Of a stretch of DNA of 64,000 nt, positions 28,617 to 37,472 are shown piece after piece (position 1 is the first letter of the stretch; every line of letters starts with the position of its first letter). Where the stretch lies: contig NZ_NWMW01000002.1 of assembly GCF_002351485.1 (NCBI RefSeq), positions 620,001 through 684,000 of the forward strand, read 5' to 3'. Origin of the DNA: Sphingomonas spermidinifaciens. Lineage in GTDB: Bacteria > Pseudomonadota > Alphaproteobacteria > Sphingomonadales > Sphingomonadaceae. The notes beneath the pieces are model-generated. The model worked only from the letters and a program-made list of their open reading frames with translations, did not search any database and was not told where the DNA came from. A program made the position numbers and the translations under genes.

Positions 28617-28963
28617 AGGCCCCAGCGCTCCAGCTTGTCGTTCAGGCGCTTGAACTCGGCCTTGCGCGCCTCCTGCCTCGCCTTGAACTCGGCGCGCAGC
28701 CTGTCTTCCTCGACCTTGTCGACCGCCTGCTTCGCCCTGATCTGCGCGTCGGTACGATCCGAGGGCCAGCTTTCGAAATAGGTGATCTCGGGCCGCTTGT
28801 AGGGCCGCTCGATGTTCGAATCGATATAGAAGGCGGTGATGACCACCGTCGTCACGACGATCGCCAATGCGAGGAACCCCAGTTCGTAGGGCTGGCGATA
28901 CGACAGGAACAGGCGCAGGTCGCGCCAGGCGCGCAGCGGCGAGATGCGTTCGAGAAAGCTCAT
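28613..28963 (-). CDS. Unknown single-pass membrane protein at the head of the rib operon
   Basis: A 116-residue protein from an ATG at 28963; upstream in-frame codons are probably not translated. One strong membrane helix (about 25-48, FLALAIVVTTVVITAFYI) is followed by a charged, Lys/Arg/Glu-rich helical tail (AEFKARQEARKAEFKRLNDKLERW). The tail faces either side of the membrane and could be a coiled coil. Its stop overlaps ribD. I do not recognise the family; linkage with ribD may be only transcriptional. Confidence 0.7.
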   Translation of the reverse strand: MSFLERISPLRAWRDLRLFLSYRQPYELGFLALAIVVTTVVITAFYIDSNIERPYKRPEITYFESWPSDRTDAQIRAKQAVDKVEEDRLRAEFKARQEARKAEFKRLNDKLERWGL

Positions 28964-29076
28964 TGGCGGCAAGATAGGGGCTTCGGGCACGAGGGGCCAG
29001 TGGGGCGAGACTCCGCTCACCGGAGGGAAAGGGAGTGATGCGCCCGACAATTAACGCTGGCGCTCCCCCGCCCATA

Positions 29077-29093
29077 TTGATAATCGCTCGCAA
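29077..29093 (+). promoter_or_regulatory. Possible Fur-type iron box and -10 region overlapping the feoA start
   Basis: TTGATAATCGCTCGCAA has a perfect left half of the Fur consensus (TGATAAT) and a weak right half. GATAAT at 29079-29084 also reads as a -10 box, which would start the transcript at or beside the feoA ATG (29093). An iron-regulated promoter is expected for feoAB. Confidence 0.4.
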
Positions 29094-29347
29094 TGCTTTC
29101 CCCGACGCTCAGCCTTGTCCAGCTGTCACGCGACGCGCGTGCGGTCGTGCAGGCGGTCGATTGGCAATCGCTGTCACTGCCCGAGGCGCGGCGTCTGCGC
29201 GAGCTCGGCCTCGACGAGGGCGTGGCGGTCGAGATGGTGCATCGCTCGACGCTCGGCGGCGGGCCGATCGCGTGCCGGATCGGCCGCATGACCATTGCCC
29301 TTCGCCGCCACGTGGCGCGCGCGATCCACGTCGCGCCCAGCGCCTAG
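29093..29347 (+). CDS. feoA: Ferrous iron transport protein FeoA
   Basis: An 84-residue SH3-like small cytoplasmic protein that supports FeoB. The family core is seen in ARRLRELGLDEGVAVEMVHRS and GPIACRIGRMTIALRRHVARAI. No Shine-Dalgarno sequence precedes the ATG at 29093, so the message may be leaderless. Its stop TAG shares a base with the feoB GTG start. It is divergent from the rib operon. Confidence 0.92.
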   Translation: MLSPTLSLVQLSRDARAVVQAVDWQSLSLPEARRLRELGLDEGVAVEMVHRSTLGGGPIACRIGRMTIALRRHVARAIHVAPSA

Positions 29348-31197
29348 TGCATCCCGCCCCCCTGATCGCGCTGGTCGGCAACCCCAATGCCGGCAAGTCG
29401 GCGCTGTTCAACGCGCTCACCGGCGCGCGGCAGAAGGTGGGCAATTACCCCGGCGTGACTGTCGAACGGCATAGCGGCCGGCTGTCGCTCGCCGACGGGC
29501 GCCCTGCCGAGCTGATCGACCTGCCCGGCACCTACAGCCTCGACCCGGCCAGCCCCGACGAGCGGGTGACGCGCGACGTGGTGCTTGGACGCCTAGCCGG
29601 TGAGCGGCGGCCCGACGCGCTGCTGGTGGTCGTCGATGCCGGCAATCTCGACAATCATCTGCGCTTCGTCCTTCAGCTCAAGGCGCTGGGGATGCCGATC
29701 GTCGTCGCGCTCAACATGATCGACCTGGCCGAGCGCGACGGGCTGACGCTCGACCCGATGCGGCTGTCTCAGGCGATCGGACTGCCCGTCGTGCCCACCG
29801 TCGCTGTGCGCCGTCGCGGGCTCGACGCCTTGCGCGAGGCGCTGGTCGAGGCGCTGCGCCGCGTGTCCGAGGCACCGGCCGAACCGGCGCTGCCCGACAT
29901 TGCGATGCTCCAGCGCGAGGCGCGCGCGCTCGCCGCCGCCGCGACGATCAGCGAGACGCGCTCGCGCCGGCTCGCCCACCGGCTCGATGGCGTGCTCCTG
30001 CATCCCGTCTGGGGCATGGGCGTGCTGCTGGCGCTCTTGTTCGTCATCTTCCAGGCGGTGTTCGCCTGGTCGGAAGCGCCGATCGGCTGGATCGAGGGGG
30101 GCATGGCGGCGCTCGGCGGCGCGGTCGGCGACCTCATTCCCGAGGGGTTCGTGCGGTCGCTGATCGTGGACGGCGTGATCGCGGGCGTGGGCGCGGTCGT
30201 CGTCTTCCTGCCGCAGATCCTGATCCTGTTCGGCTTCATCCTGCTTTTGGAGGCATCGGGCTACATGGTCCGTGCCGCGTTCCTGATGGACCGGCTGATG
30301 GCGAGTGTCGGCCTGTCGGGACGAGCGTTCATCCCGCTGCTGTCCAGCTTCGCCTGCGCGGTGCCGGGGATCATGGCGACGCGGACGATCGACGATGAAA
30401 AGGACCGGCTGACGACGATCCTGATTGCGCCGCTGATGACCTGTTCGGCGCGGCTGCCCGTCTATACGATCATCATCGGCGCGTTCATTCCCGACCGCGC
30501 GGTCCTGCCGGGCGTGGGGCTTCAGGGGCTGGTGCTGTTCGGCCTCTACATCGCCGGGATCGCGGGGGCGTTCCTCGCCGCGCTGGCGCTCCGGCGGTCG
30601 GTGACGAAGGGCGCGTCGTCGGGCTTCATGCTCGAGATGCCGCGCTATCAGCTGCCCAATCTGCGCGATTTCGCGCTCGGTCTGTGGAGCCGCGCGGCGG
30701 CGTTCCTCAAGCGGGCGGGAACGATCATCCTGCTGACCACGGTAATCCTGTGGGCGCTGCTGAGCTTCCCCAAGGCGCCGCCGGGGGTGCCGCAGACCGA
30801 ATATTCGGTGGCGGGGCGGATCGCCAGCGGGCTCGAGGTCGTCGTTCGGCCGATCGGCTTCAATCACGACATCGCCCTGGCGCTGATTCCCGCGATGGCG
30901 GCGCGAGAGGTGGCGGTGGCGGCGATCGGCACCGTCTATGCCGTCGACGACAGCGAGGGCGAGGCAGGGCAGGCGACGATCCGGCAGCAGCTCCAGAAGC
31001 GCTGGAGCCTCGCCACCGCGCTCGCCTTCCTCGCCTGGTTCGTGTTCGCGCCGCAGTGCATTTCGACCATCGCGGTGACTCGGCGCGAGACCAACGGCTG
31101 GAAATGGCCGCTGTTCATGGTGGGGTACCTGTTCGCGGTCGCCTATGTCGCGGCCGGCATCACCTACTGGCTCGCGGTCGCGGCTGGGCTGGGGTGA
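29347..31197 (+). CDS. feoB: Ferrous iron transporter FeoB
   Basis: About 616 residues from a GTG at 29347 that overlaps the feoA stop. The N-terminal GTPase domain has G1 GNPNAGKS (11-18), a switch region NYPGVTVE, G3 DLPG, and G4 NMID. It is followed by a helical domain and a polytopic membrane part with the two Gate/nucleoside-recognition-like segments. FeoB imports Fe(II) across the inner membrane. No feoC gene follows. The closely overlapping feoA start suggests fixed stoichiometry. Confidence 0.96.
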   Translation: MHPAPLIALVGNPNAGKSALFNALTGARQKVGNYPGVTVERHSGRLSLADGRPAELIDLPGTYSLDPASPDERVTRDVVLGRLAGERRPDALLVVVDAGNLDNHLRFVLQLKALGMPIVVALNMIDLAERDGLTLDPMRLSQAIGLPVVPTVAVRRRGLDALREALVEALRRVSEAPAEPALPDIAMLQREARALAAAATISETRSRRLAHRLDGVLLHPVWGMGVLLALLFVIFQAVFAWSEAPIGWIEGGMAALGGAVGDLIPEGFVRSLIVDGVIAGVGAVVVFLPQILILFGFILLLEASGYMVRAAFLMDRLMASVGLSGRAFIPLLSSFACAVPGIMATRTIDDEKDRLTTILIAPLMTCSARLPVYTIIIGAFIPDRAVLPGVGLQGLVLFGLYIAGIAGAFLAALALRRSVTKGASSGFMLEMPRYQLPNLRDFALGLWSRAAAFLKRAGTIILLTTVILWALLSFPKAPPGVPQTEYSVAGRIASGLEVVVRPIGFNHDIALALIPAMAAREVAVAAIGTVYAVDDSEGEAGQATIRQQLQKRWSLATALAFLAWFVFAPQCISTIAVTRRETNGWKWPLFMVGYLFAVAYVAAGITYWLAVAAGLG

Positions 31198-31225
31198 GCC
31201 ACACCCCCTAGACTGTACCCCCATG

Positions 31226-31244
31226 CCCCGGTCTTCGCCCGGGG
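31226..31244. terminator. Hairpin between convergent feoB and hydrolase genes
   Basis: CCCCGG and CCGGGG pair around a 7-base loop in the 53-base gap after feoB. The stem is short but GC-only and sits where a bidirectional terminator is expected; there is no T-tract. Confidence 0.35.
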
Positions 31245-31250
31245 GACGGC

Positions 31251-32375
31251 TCAGGGGTGTTCGGTGCGCTTGAGCAGTTCGAGCAGGTCGGCTTCCCAAA
31301 ATTTGGCCCAGGTATGCGTCCCGTGCCCGCGCGTCTCCGGCGTCTCTGCGATCATCCGAAACCGCGCGCTCGGCATCCGCTTGAGCGCTTCGGCCGGATA
31401 GGGAAGCCCGCGCGGGTTGATGAAGTCGTCGGCCGAATTGATCCACGTCATCGGCGCCCGGATCGCCTCCAGCCGCGGCCAGGGGTTGTAATTGCGGCTG
31501 GCATCCAGCTGATAGATGAGGTCGTTGGCGTCGAGCCCCTTGATCGAGGCTGCGACGCGTTCCTGCGCATAGGCGCTTGCCGCCGCGCGCGAGGGGTAGG
31601 TCGCCTGCAGGTAGAGCGGCGCGCCGCCCGCGACGAAGAGCAGGCTCGCCGCCGTCCGCAGCCCCGCCGCTGGCTGCGCCTCGTACGCGCCGCCCGCCCA
31701 GGCCGGGTCGGCCTTGATCCCGTCGATCGCCAGCTGGCGCCACATCCGGTTGAGCCCAGCGATCGCCACCGGCTCGCATGCCATCGGCATCAGCGCGCGG
31801 GCGAAGTCGGGATGCCGCTCGGCCATGACGAAGCCGTGCATGCACCCCATCGACGTGCCGAAGACGAGCCGGGGATGCGCGACGCCCAGTCCCTCGGCCA
31901 GCAGCCGCACCTGAGCATCGACCATGTCGTCATAATCATAGGCGGGAAAGCGAATGCGAAGCCCGTCTGATGGCTTCGACGAACCGCCATGCCCGATATT
32001 GTCGGGCAGGATGATCCAGTATTTGCCGATGTCGAGCGGCTGGCCGGGGCCATAGAGCCGATCGGCGAATTGCGGCTGGAGGAACTGCGCGCCAGTACCG
32101 CCCGTCCCGTGCAGGACGACGATCGCATTGTCGATCGCGCCCGAGGCGTCGCGATGCGGCTTGCCCAACGTTCGGTAGTGCATCCTGAGCTCGGACAATC
32201 GCTCGCCGCTTTGGAACGCGAAGTCGCGGAGGATGTGGTCTGCTTCCGCGACCGGCCAGCGTGTCGGTGCAGGCGTCGGGGCGGTGCTCGCCGCGGCGGG
32301 CGGCGGCGCGGCGGTCTGGGCGAGGGCGGGGCCGGCGAGCAGCGTCGCGGCTGTCGCGAGCAGGGCGGCTTTCAC
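31251..32375 (-). CDS. Secreted MetX-like alpha/beta hydrolase
   Basis: A 374-residue protein with a signal peptide ([19 protein letters not shown]) and a Pro/Ala-rich spacer, then an alpha/beta-hydrolase domain of the homoserine O-acetyltransferase-like class. The nucleophile is Ser175 in FGTSMGCMHG; Asp in NSADDFINP and His in RGHGTHTW complete a triad. Because it is exported and true metX lies 3 kb away, it is unlikely to make methionine and may be a periplasmic esterase or acyl hydrolase. Its start overlaps the DUF4169 gene stop (ATGA). Confidence 0.83.
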   Translation of the reverse strand: MKAALLATAATLLAGPALAQTAAPPPAAASTAPTPAPTRWPVAEADHILRDFAFQSGERLSELRMHYRTLGKPHRDASGAIDNAIVVLHGTGGTGAQFLQPQFADRLYGPGQPLDIGKYWIILPDNIGHGGSSKPSDGLRIRFPAYDYDDMVDAQVRLLAEGLGVAHPRLVFGTSMGCMHGFVMAERHPDFARALMPMACEPVAIAGLNRMWRQLAIDGIKADPAWAGGAYEAQPAAGLRTAASLLFVAGGAPLYLQATYPSRAAASAYAQERVAASIKGLDANDLIYQLDASRNYNPWPRLEAIRAPMTWINSADDFINPRGLPYPAEALKRMPSARFRMIAETPETRGHGTHTWAKFWEADLLELLKRTEHP

Positions 32376-32554
32376 TCGGTTTCCTCACGCTTCGCGCCGG
32401 TCAGCAGACGTTCGGCCCGCGCCTTGTCCAGCGCTTCGGCCGTCCGCTCCGCCTTGCTGCGTCCGAACTTCAGCCGGTTGGCCTCGGCTTCCGCAGTGCG
32501 TGCCGCCTTTGCGCGGGCCTTGCGCGCGCGGTTGAGGTTTATAAGGTCGCCCAT
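32372..32554 (-). CDS. DUF4169 family small protein
   Basis: A 60-residue, highly basic and Ala-rich helical protein starting [18 protein letters not shown], the signature of DUF4169. Repeated RAxxA and KAxR patterns suggest one long amphipathic helix or nucleic-acid contact. The function is unknown. The ATG at 32554 is preferred over the GTG one codon upstream because family members begin with MGD. It is divergent from ssb with only 29 bases between, and overlaps the hydrolase that follows. Confidence 0.8.
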   Translation of the reverse strand: MGDLINLNRARKARAKAARTAEAEANRLKFGRSKAERTAEALDKARAERLLTGAKREETE

Positions 32555-32583
32555 CACTCGAATCCCGGAACTCTGGAGTCACA

Positions 32584-33132
32584 ATGGCCGGCAGCGTCAA
32601 CAAAGTCATCCTCGTCGGCAACCTCGGCCGCGACCCCGAATCGCGCAGCTTCTCGAACGGCGGCAAGGTCGTGAACCTGCGCATCGCGACCAGCGAATCG
32701 TGGAAGGACCGCAACACCGGCGAGCGCAAGGAAAAGACCGAATGGCATTCGGTCGCGATCTTCAACGAAGGGCTGGCCAATGTCGCCGAGCGATTCCTGC
32801 GCAAGGGATCGAAGGTCTATATCGAGGGTCAGCTTCAGACCCGGAAGTGGCAGGATCAGAACGGCCAGGACAAGTATAGTACCGAAGTCGTCCTTCAGGG
32901 CTTCAACAGCGTGCTGACGATGCTCGACGGGCCGGGCGGCGGTCAGGGCGGCGGCGGTGGCGGCGGCTTTGGCGGCGGGTCGCGCGGCGGCGATGACTAT
33001 GGCGACGATTTCGCCGGCCAATCCTCGCGCGGCGGCGGTGGCGGCGGGTCGCGCGGCGGTTATTCGGGCGGTGGGCAAGGCGGCGGCGCTGGCGGCTTCC
33101 CCGACGACCTCGACGACGACGTGCCCTTCTGA
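32584..33132 (+). CDS. ssb: Single-stranded DNA-binding protein
   Basis: A 182-residue SSB. The OB-fold core (about 1-110) begins [16 protein letters not shown] and includes the WHSVAIFN and [12 protein letters not shown] strands. A Gly-rich, RGG-containing linker follows, ending in the acidic DDDVPF tip that recruits replication and repair partners. GGAG precedes the ATG. A TATAAG that could be its -10 box lies at 32540-32545 inside the divergent DUF4169 gene. Secure assignment. Confidence 0.97.
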   Translation: MAGSVNKVILVGNLGRDPESRSFSNGGKVVNLRIATSESWKDRNTGERKEKTEWHSVAIFNEGLANVAERFLRKGSKVYIEGQLQTRKWQDQNGQDKYSTEVVLQGFNSVLTMLDGPGGGQGGGGGGGFGGGSRGGDDYGDDFAGQSSRGGGGGGSRGGYSGGGQGGGAGGFPDDLDDDVPF

Positions 33133-33136
33133 CGCG

Positions 33137-33162
33137 CCGATCGGCGATTGATCGCCGATCGG
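33137..33162 (+). terminator. Terminator-like hairpin after ssb
   Basis: CCGATCGGCGA and TCGCCGATCGG form a perfect 11-bp stem with a TTGA loop starting five bases after the ssb stop. The following sequence is ATTGCTGT, so the T-tract is weak. Confidence 0.55.
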
Positions 33163-33205
33163 ATTGCTGTAGATTCGAAAGCCGGCCTCTCGCTGGAGTC
33201 GCGCG

Positions 33206-33745
33206 ATGGATCTTGCCCTGCCTGCGCTTGCCAATCGCTTCTCGGTCGTCACGCTTGCCGAGCGGCGCGTGCCGGCGTGGAGCCGGCTGCTCGACTGGCC
33301 GGCGGCGGGCAATGGTCATGTGCCCGTACGGGCCCGTCGTCTGCCCGATCGCAATCTGCTCGCGGCGCGCATCGATCGCGCGGTTCTCGACGCCGACCGG
33401 GCGGTGCTGCTCGTCGCCGAGGGCGCGGGCTGCTTCGCCGCCGCCTGGTGGGCGCGGCTGTCGCCGGCCGACTATGTCGGCCGCGTCGCCGGCGCGCTGT
33501 TCTTCGAACCCGGCGCCAAGGACGAGGCGCGCTTCGCCTCGCCGCGCGTGACCCTGCCTTTCCCTTCGGTCGTCGTTGGCGACCGGGAGATGCGCGCGCT
33601 TGCCGACGGCTGGGGCAGCAGCGTGATCGATGGCGACGAGGGGCCGCTGGTCCGCGCGCAGCGCGCGGTGCAGCGCTTCACCGCTGCCGTGGTCGAGCGC
33701 GAGGTGAGCCGCGGCGAGCGGCTGTGGCTGGGCGTGGTCCGCTGA
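33206..33745 (+). CDS. RBBP9/YdeN-like alpha/beta hydrolase lacking the catalytic serine
   Basis: A 179-residue protein of the RBBP9/YdeN serine-hydrolase fold: an N-terminal half with the DWPAAG segment, a central strand-turn-helix VLLVAEGAGCFAAAWWA, and a later PSVVVGDRE element. In active members the turn reads GHSLGC. Here it is AEGAGC (71-76), so the nucleophile position is Gly73. The histidine region near the C-terminus also appears changed (GDEGPLV). It is therefore probably a non-catalytic binding protein. No obvious partner is encoded nearby. Family call is by pattern only. Confidence 0.6.
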   Translation: MDLALPALANRFSVVTLAERRVPAWSRLLDWPAAGNGHVPVRARRLPDRNLLAARIDRAVLDADRAVLLVAEGAGCFAAAWWARLSPADYVGRVAGALFFEPGAKDEARFASPRVTLPFPSVVVGDREMRALADGWGSSVIDGDEGPLVRAQRAVQRFTAAVVEREVSRGERLWLGVVR

Positions 33746-33798
33746 TCCTTTTGCGCTGAGCGGCGTTACGCCCCCGAACCCAAGGGGAGCGACCGCCG

Positions 33799-34575
33799 AT
33801 GAAGCCCGACGAACGCATCGCGATGCTGGCGCGCATCGGCTATCTGGCGCGCGCAATCCTCTACTTCGCGCTGGGCTATCTGTCGCTCGCCACCGGCCGG
33901 GCGGAGGGGACGACGAGCGTGCTGTCGCCGCTGTCGCGCATTCCCGGCGGCGCGGCGCTGACCGCCGGGCTGGCGCTCGGGCTCGCCGCCTATGGCCTGT
34001 TTCGCCTCTATGGCGCTGCGATCGACATCGAGGCCGATGGCGACGACGCCAAGGGACGGGTGAAGCGCGCGGGCCATGCGCTGAGCGCCTTTGCGCATTT
34101 CGGCCTCGCTTACGGCGCCGCGTCGCTCTTCGCGTGGGGCACGCAGCCGAGGGACGGCGCGGCAGGGCGCGACGCCACCGAAGTCGCGCTCGGCCTGCCG
34201 TTCGGCTGGGCGCTGCTGATCGTCGCGGGACTGGGCTTCGCCGCCGCCGCCTTCGCACAGGCCGAAAAGGCATGGAGCGCGGGGTTCATGCGGCTGCTGA
34301 CGCGGAACGCGCCGCACTGGAGCAAGGTCGTGGGGCGCATCGGCTATGCCGCGCGCGCAGCGGTGTTCGCCGGCGTCGCCTGGGCGCTGATCGACCTCGG
34401 CCGGTCGGGCCGCGCGGGCGAGGTGGGGTTCCAGGATGCGCTGGCCGTCTATTCGGATCGCAGCTGGTTGTTCGCAGGCGTGGCGGGCGGCCTGATGCTG
34501 TTCGGCGTCTTCAGCCTGGTCATGGCACGCTATCGCGATGTCTGCGACACCCCGCTGGTGCGGCGCTTCGCCTGA
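33799..34575 (+). CDS. DUF1206 family membrane protein
   Basis: A 258-residue protein with about six membrane segments arranged as three similar units. Each unit opens with a RIGY.ARA pattern: RIGYLARAILYFALGY near residue 12, a middle AGHALSAFAHFGLAYG and RIGYAARAAVFAGVAW near residue 180. This triplicated layout is the DUF1206 hallmark. Function unknown. GGGGAG lies upstream of the ATG. It is convergent with metW, with a hairpin overlapping both stops. Confidence 0.85.
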   Translation: MKPDERIAMLARIGYLARAILYFALGYLSLATGRAEGTTSVLSPLSRIPGGAALTAGLALGLAAYGLFRLYGAAIDIEADGDDAKGRVKRAGHALSAFAHFGLAYGAASLFAWGTQPRDGAAGRDATEVALGLPFGWALLIVAGLGFAAAAFAQAEKAWSAGFMRLLTRNAPHWSKVVGRIGYAARAAVFAGVAWALIDLGRSGRAGEVGFQDALAVYSDRSWLFAGVAGGLMLFGVFSLVMARYRDVCDTPLVRRFA

Positions 34576-34595
34576 ACCCGCGGCTTGCCGGGTTC
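34574..34595. terminator. Hairpin overlapping both stop codons of convergent DUF1206 and metW genes
   Basis: GAACCCG and CGGGTTC pair around an 8-base loop in the 18-base gap, covering the TGA of each gene. Placement suggests a shared bidirectional terminator; no T-tract. Confidence 0.4.
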
Positions 34596-35181
34596 ACCGC
34601 CGCAGCAGGAACACCGCATGCTCGGCGAAGAAGTTCGCCGCCGCCGGCCGCGCCGGGTTCCCGTCCGACAGGAACCACGCGCCCTCGACCGTCAGGCCTT
34701 GTTCGCGGACGAAGGCGCGGAAGTCGTCGATGGTGACGTGGTGGATGTTGGGCGTTTCGTACCAGGCGAGCGGCAGCAGGCGCGTGACGGGCATCCGCCC
34801 GCCCCAGAGCAGCGACAGGCGAACACGCCAGTGCGCGAAATTGGGGAAGCTGACGAACGCGCGCTGCCCGATCCGCAAGAGGTGATCGAGCACGACATGT
34901 GGGCGCATCGTCGTCTGCAGCGTCTGGCTAAGGATCGCATAGTCGAAGCTCTGGTCGGGATAGTCGGCGAGGTCGGTGTCGGCGTCGCCCTGCACCACCG
35001 ACAGCCCGCGCCCCACCGCCGCCGCGACATTGGCGGGATCGAGTTCGAGGCCCCGCGCGTCCACCTGCTTCTGGTCGCGCAGCGCCGCCATCAGCGCGCC
35101 GTCGCCGCAGCCGACATCAAGCACGCGAGATCCCGGCGCGACGTTGCGGGCAATGATCGCAAGGTCGGGCCGCAGGCTCAT
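34594..35181 (-). CDS. metW: Methionine biosynthesis protein MetW
   Basis: A 195-residue methyltransferase-fold protein. It has the VLDVGCGDG glycine motif, and the MetW-typical [31 protein letters not shown] and WYETPNIHH segments. In proteobacteria MetW is co-encoded with and required for MetX activity. The ATG overlaps the metX stop (ATGA), supporting a complex made in equal amounts. Confidence 0.94.
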   Translation of the reverse strand: MSLRPDLAIIARNVAPGSRVLDVGCGDGALMAALRDQKQVDARGLELDPANVAAAVGRGLSVVQGDADTDLADYPDQSFDYAILSQTLQTTMRPHVVLDHLLRIGQRAFVSFPNFAHWRVRLSLLWGGRMPVTRLLPLAWYETPNIHHVTIDDFRAFVREQGLTVEGAWFLSDGNPARPAAANFFAEHAVFLLRR

Positions 35182-36290
35182 CGGCCGTTCCCCAGGAATC
35201 CCTCGACCACCCGGTTCAATTCGGGGCTATCGAGCAGGAAGGCGTCGTGGCCGAAGGGCGAGGACAGCTCGACGAAGCTCGCCGCCGCACCCGCGGCGTG
35301 CAGCGCCTGCACCACCGCCCGGCTCTCGCGCGTCGGATAGAGCCAGTCGGTATCGAAGCTGACGAGACAGAAGCGCGTCGCCGCCCCCCGGAACGCATTG
35401 GCGAGCACGCCGCCATGCTCCTCGGCGAGGTCGAAATAGTCGAGCGCGCGGGTGATGTAGAGATAGGCGTTGGCATCGAACCGGTCGGTGAAGGCAAGGC
35501 CCTGATGCCGCAGATAGCTTTCGACCTGGAAATCGGCGTCGAAGCCGAACGACTTGGCCTCCCGCGCCTGAAGCCGCCGCCCGAACTTCTCGGTCAGGCC
35601 CGCTTCGGACAGATAGGTGATGTGCGCCGCCATCCGCGCGACCGCGAGGCCCGCGGCGGGGGGCGTGCCCTCATAATAGTCGCCGCCATTCCAGTTGGGG
35701 TCGGCCATGATCGCCTGTCGCCCGACCTCGTGAAAGGCGATGTTCTGTGCCGAATGGCGCGCGGTGGCGGCAATGACGACGGCGGCGGCGACGCGATCGG
35801 GGAAGGTCGCGGCCCAGCTCAGCGCCTGCATCCCGCCCATCGATCCGCCCACCACCGCCTTCAGCCGCCCGATGCCGAGATGGTCGAGCAGCATCGCCTG
35901 CGCACGCACCATGTCGCGGATGGTGATGACGGGAAAGCTCATGCCCCACGGCTTGCCCGTCGCCGCGTTGACCGTGGCGGGCCCCGAAGTGCCCATGCAG
36001 CTGCCGAGCACGTTGGTGCAGATGACGAAATCGCGCGCGGGATCGATCGGCTTGCCCGGCCCGATCATCCGCGTCCACCAGCCGGGCTTGCCGGTGATGG
36101 GGTGGTTCGACGCGACATACTGGTCGCCCGTCAGCGCGTGGCAGACGAGGATCGCGTTCGTCCCCTCCGCATCTAGCGTGCCATAAGTCTCATAGGCGAT
36201 CTCGACCGGCGACAGGAGCACCCCGCCGTCGAGGCGGAGCGGGCCGGGCAGCACGGCGCGGCAGTTCTGACCGAAGGTGGGGGCGGACAT
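35178..36290 (-). CDS. metX: Homoserine O-acyltransferase MetX
   Basis: A 370-residue alpha/beta hydrolase-fold enzyme that acylates homoserine, the committing step of methionine synthesis. Family elements are [23 protein letters not shown], nucleophile Ser150 in [12 protein letters not shown], a DTDWLYP Asp region and a FGHDAFL His region. No signal peptide is present, in contrast to the secreted paralogue at 31251-32375. Whether it uses acetyl- or succinyl-CoA cannot be read here. A terminator-like hairpin lies in its 5' leader. Confidence 0.95.
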   Translation of the reverse strand: MSAPTFGQNCRAVLPGPLRLDGGVLLSPVEIAYETYGTLDAEGTNAILVCHALTGDQYVASNHPITGKPGWWTRMIGPGKPIDPARDFVICTNVLGSCMGTSGPATVNAATGKPWGMSFPVITIRDMVRAQAMLLDHLGIGRLKAVVGGSMGGMQALSWAATFPDRVAAAVVIAATARHSAQNIAFHEVGRQAIMADPNWNGGDYYEGTPPAAGLAVARMAAHITYLSEAGLTEKFGRRLQAREAKSFGFDADFQVESYLRHQGLAFTDRFDANAYLYITRALDYFDLAEEHGGVLANAFRGAATRFCLVSFDTDWLYPTRESRAVVQALHAAGAAASFVELSSPFGHDAFLLDSPELNRVVEGFLGNGR

Positions 36291-36323
36291 GGACGCCGGC
36301 CCTTAGCCGAGCCGCGGGGACGG

Positions 36324-36361
36324 GAAAAGGCCCGGCCTTGCGACCTCCGGCCGCCGGGCCT
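36324..36361 (-). promoter_or_regulatory. Terminator-like hairpin with T-tract in the metX leader
   Basis: On the minus strand AGGCCCGGC and GCCGGGCCT pair perfectly (9 bp, 16-base loop) and are followed by TTTT, 34 bases before the metX ATG. No minus-strand gene lies immediately upstream, so this looks like an attenuator for metX rather than the end of another unit. I could not recognise a SAM riboswitch consensus in the short leader. Confidence 0.45.
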
Positions 36362-36374
36362 ATCGGCGGACCCC

Positions 36375-37472
36375 ATGTTCGCACCCGTTCCCAAGCCCTG
36401 GATCATGGGCATCGCTCCGTACGTCCCCGGCCGGTCAAAGACCGACGACGGGCGCAAGGTCGTCAAGCTCTCCTCGAATGAAAACCCGCTCGGCACCGCG
36501 CCCGAAGCGCGCGCGGCTTTCGCGGCGGCGGCGAACGATCTGGAGCGCTATCCCGATGCGAGCGCCGCCGTGCTGCGCGAGGCGATCGGCGCGCGCTACG
36601 GCCTCGATCCCGCGCGTATCATCTACGGCACCGGATCGGACGAGGTGCTGCATCTGGTCGCTGGCGCCTATGCGGGGCCGGGGGACGAGGTGATCTTCGT
36701 CCGCTACGGCTTTGCGGTGTACGAGATCGCGGCGCGGCGCGTCGGCGCGACGCCGGTGGTCGCGCCCGACAAGGACTATGCGACCGACGTCGATGCGATC
36801 CTCGCCGCGGTGACGCCCGCGACCAAGGTGGTCTACATCGCCAATCCGAACAATCCGACCGGCACCTTCGCCGGCCGCGACGAGATCGCACGGCTCCACG
36901 CCGGCCTGCCGCGCGACGTGATGCTGGTGATCGACCAGGCTTACGGCGAATATATCGAGTCGGGCGACGACGACGGCGCGCTGGAGCTCGCCAAGACGCA
37001 GGCAAACGTCATCGTCACGCGCACCTTCTCCAAGATCTACGGCCTCGCCGCCGAGCGGATCGGCTGGGGATATGGCTCGGCCGAGGCGGTCGAGGCGATG
37101 CATCGCATCCGGATGCCGTTCAACCTGACGACCGCGGGGCAGGGGGCGGCGCTTGCCGCACTCGAGGCGCAGGACTTTGTCGAGGCGAGCCGCGTCCACA
37201 ATGCCGAGTGGCGCGCCTGGCTGACGGCGGAGGTCGGCAAGCTCGGCAATGCCGGCCTGCGCGCCGTCCCCTCGATGTGCAACTTCGTCCTCGTGCTGTT
37301 CGAGGGGCCGGTGAGCGCGGAGACCGCGTACAAGGGGTTGATGGATGCGGGCTATATCGTCCGCTGGCTGCCCGGACAGGGCCTGCCGCATGGCCTGCGC
37401 ATCTCGATCGGCACGGCCGAGGAGACGCAAGGGGTCATGGCGGCGCTGCGCGAGATCGTCGAGCGCGGATGA
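36375..37472 (+). CDS. hisC: Histidinol-phosphate aminotransferase
   Basis: A 365-residue class II PLP aminotransferase. Features: [10 protein letters not shown] substrate segment, [27 protein letters not shown] and the PLP lysine Lys220 in [18 protein letters not shown]. HisC makes histidinol phosphate. In alphaproteobacteria the enzyme often also serves the aromatic amino acids, and its overlap with tyrA (ATGA) supports a shared role in tyrosine and phenylalanine synthesis. Confidence 0.94.
   Translation: MFAPVPKPWIMGIAPYVPGRSKTDDGRKVVKLSSNENPLGTAPEARAAFAAAANDLERYPDASAAVLREAIGARYGLDPARIIYGTGSDEVLHLVAGAYAGPGDEVIFVRYGFAVYEIAARRVGATPVVAPDKDYATDVDAILAAVTPATKVVYIANPNNPTGTFAGRDEIARLHAGLPRDVMLVIDQAYGEYIESGDDDGALELAKTQANVIVTRTFSKIYGLAAERIGWGYGSAEAVEAMHRIRMPFNLTTAGQGAALAALEAQDFVEASRVHNAEWRAWLTAEVGKLGNAGLRAVPSMCNFVLVLFEGPVSAETAYKGLMDAGYIVRWLPGQGLPHGLRISIGTAEETQGVMAALREIVERG

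Noticed and set aside
28964..29092. FMN riboswitch upstream of the riboflavin operon
   Set aside because: The 129-base divergent region does not show the conserved RFN sequence blocks, and the first operon gene is an unknown membrane protein.
29593..31845. 750-codon minus-strand frame opposite feoB
   Set aside because: Composition rich in Arg, Gln, Asp and His, no recognisable domain, and it covers an intact feoB and a terminator region.
36291..36374. SAM riboswitch for metX
   Set aside because: Only a terminator-like hairpin is visible; the conserved single-stranded blocks of known SAM classes were not recognised, so I report an attenuator-like element instead.
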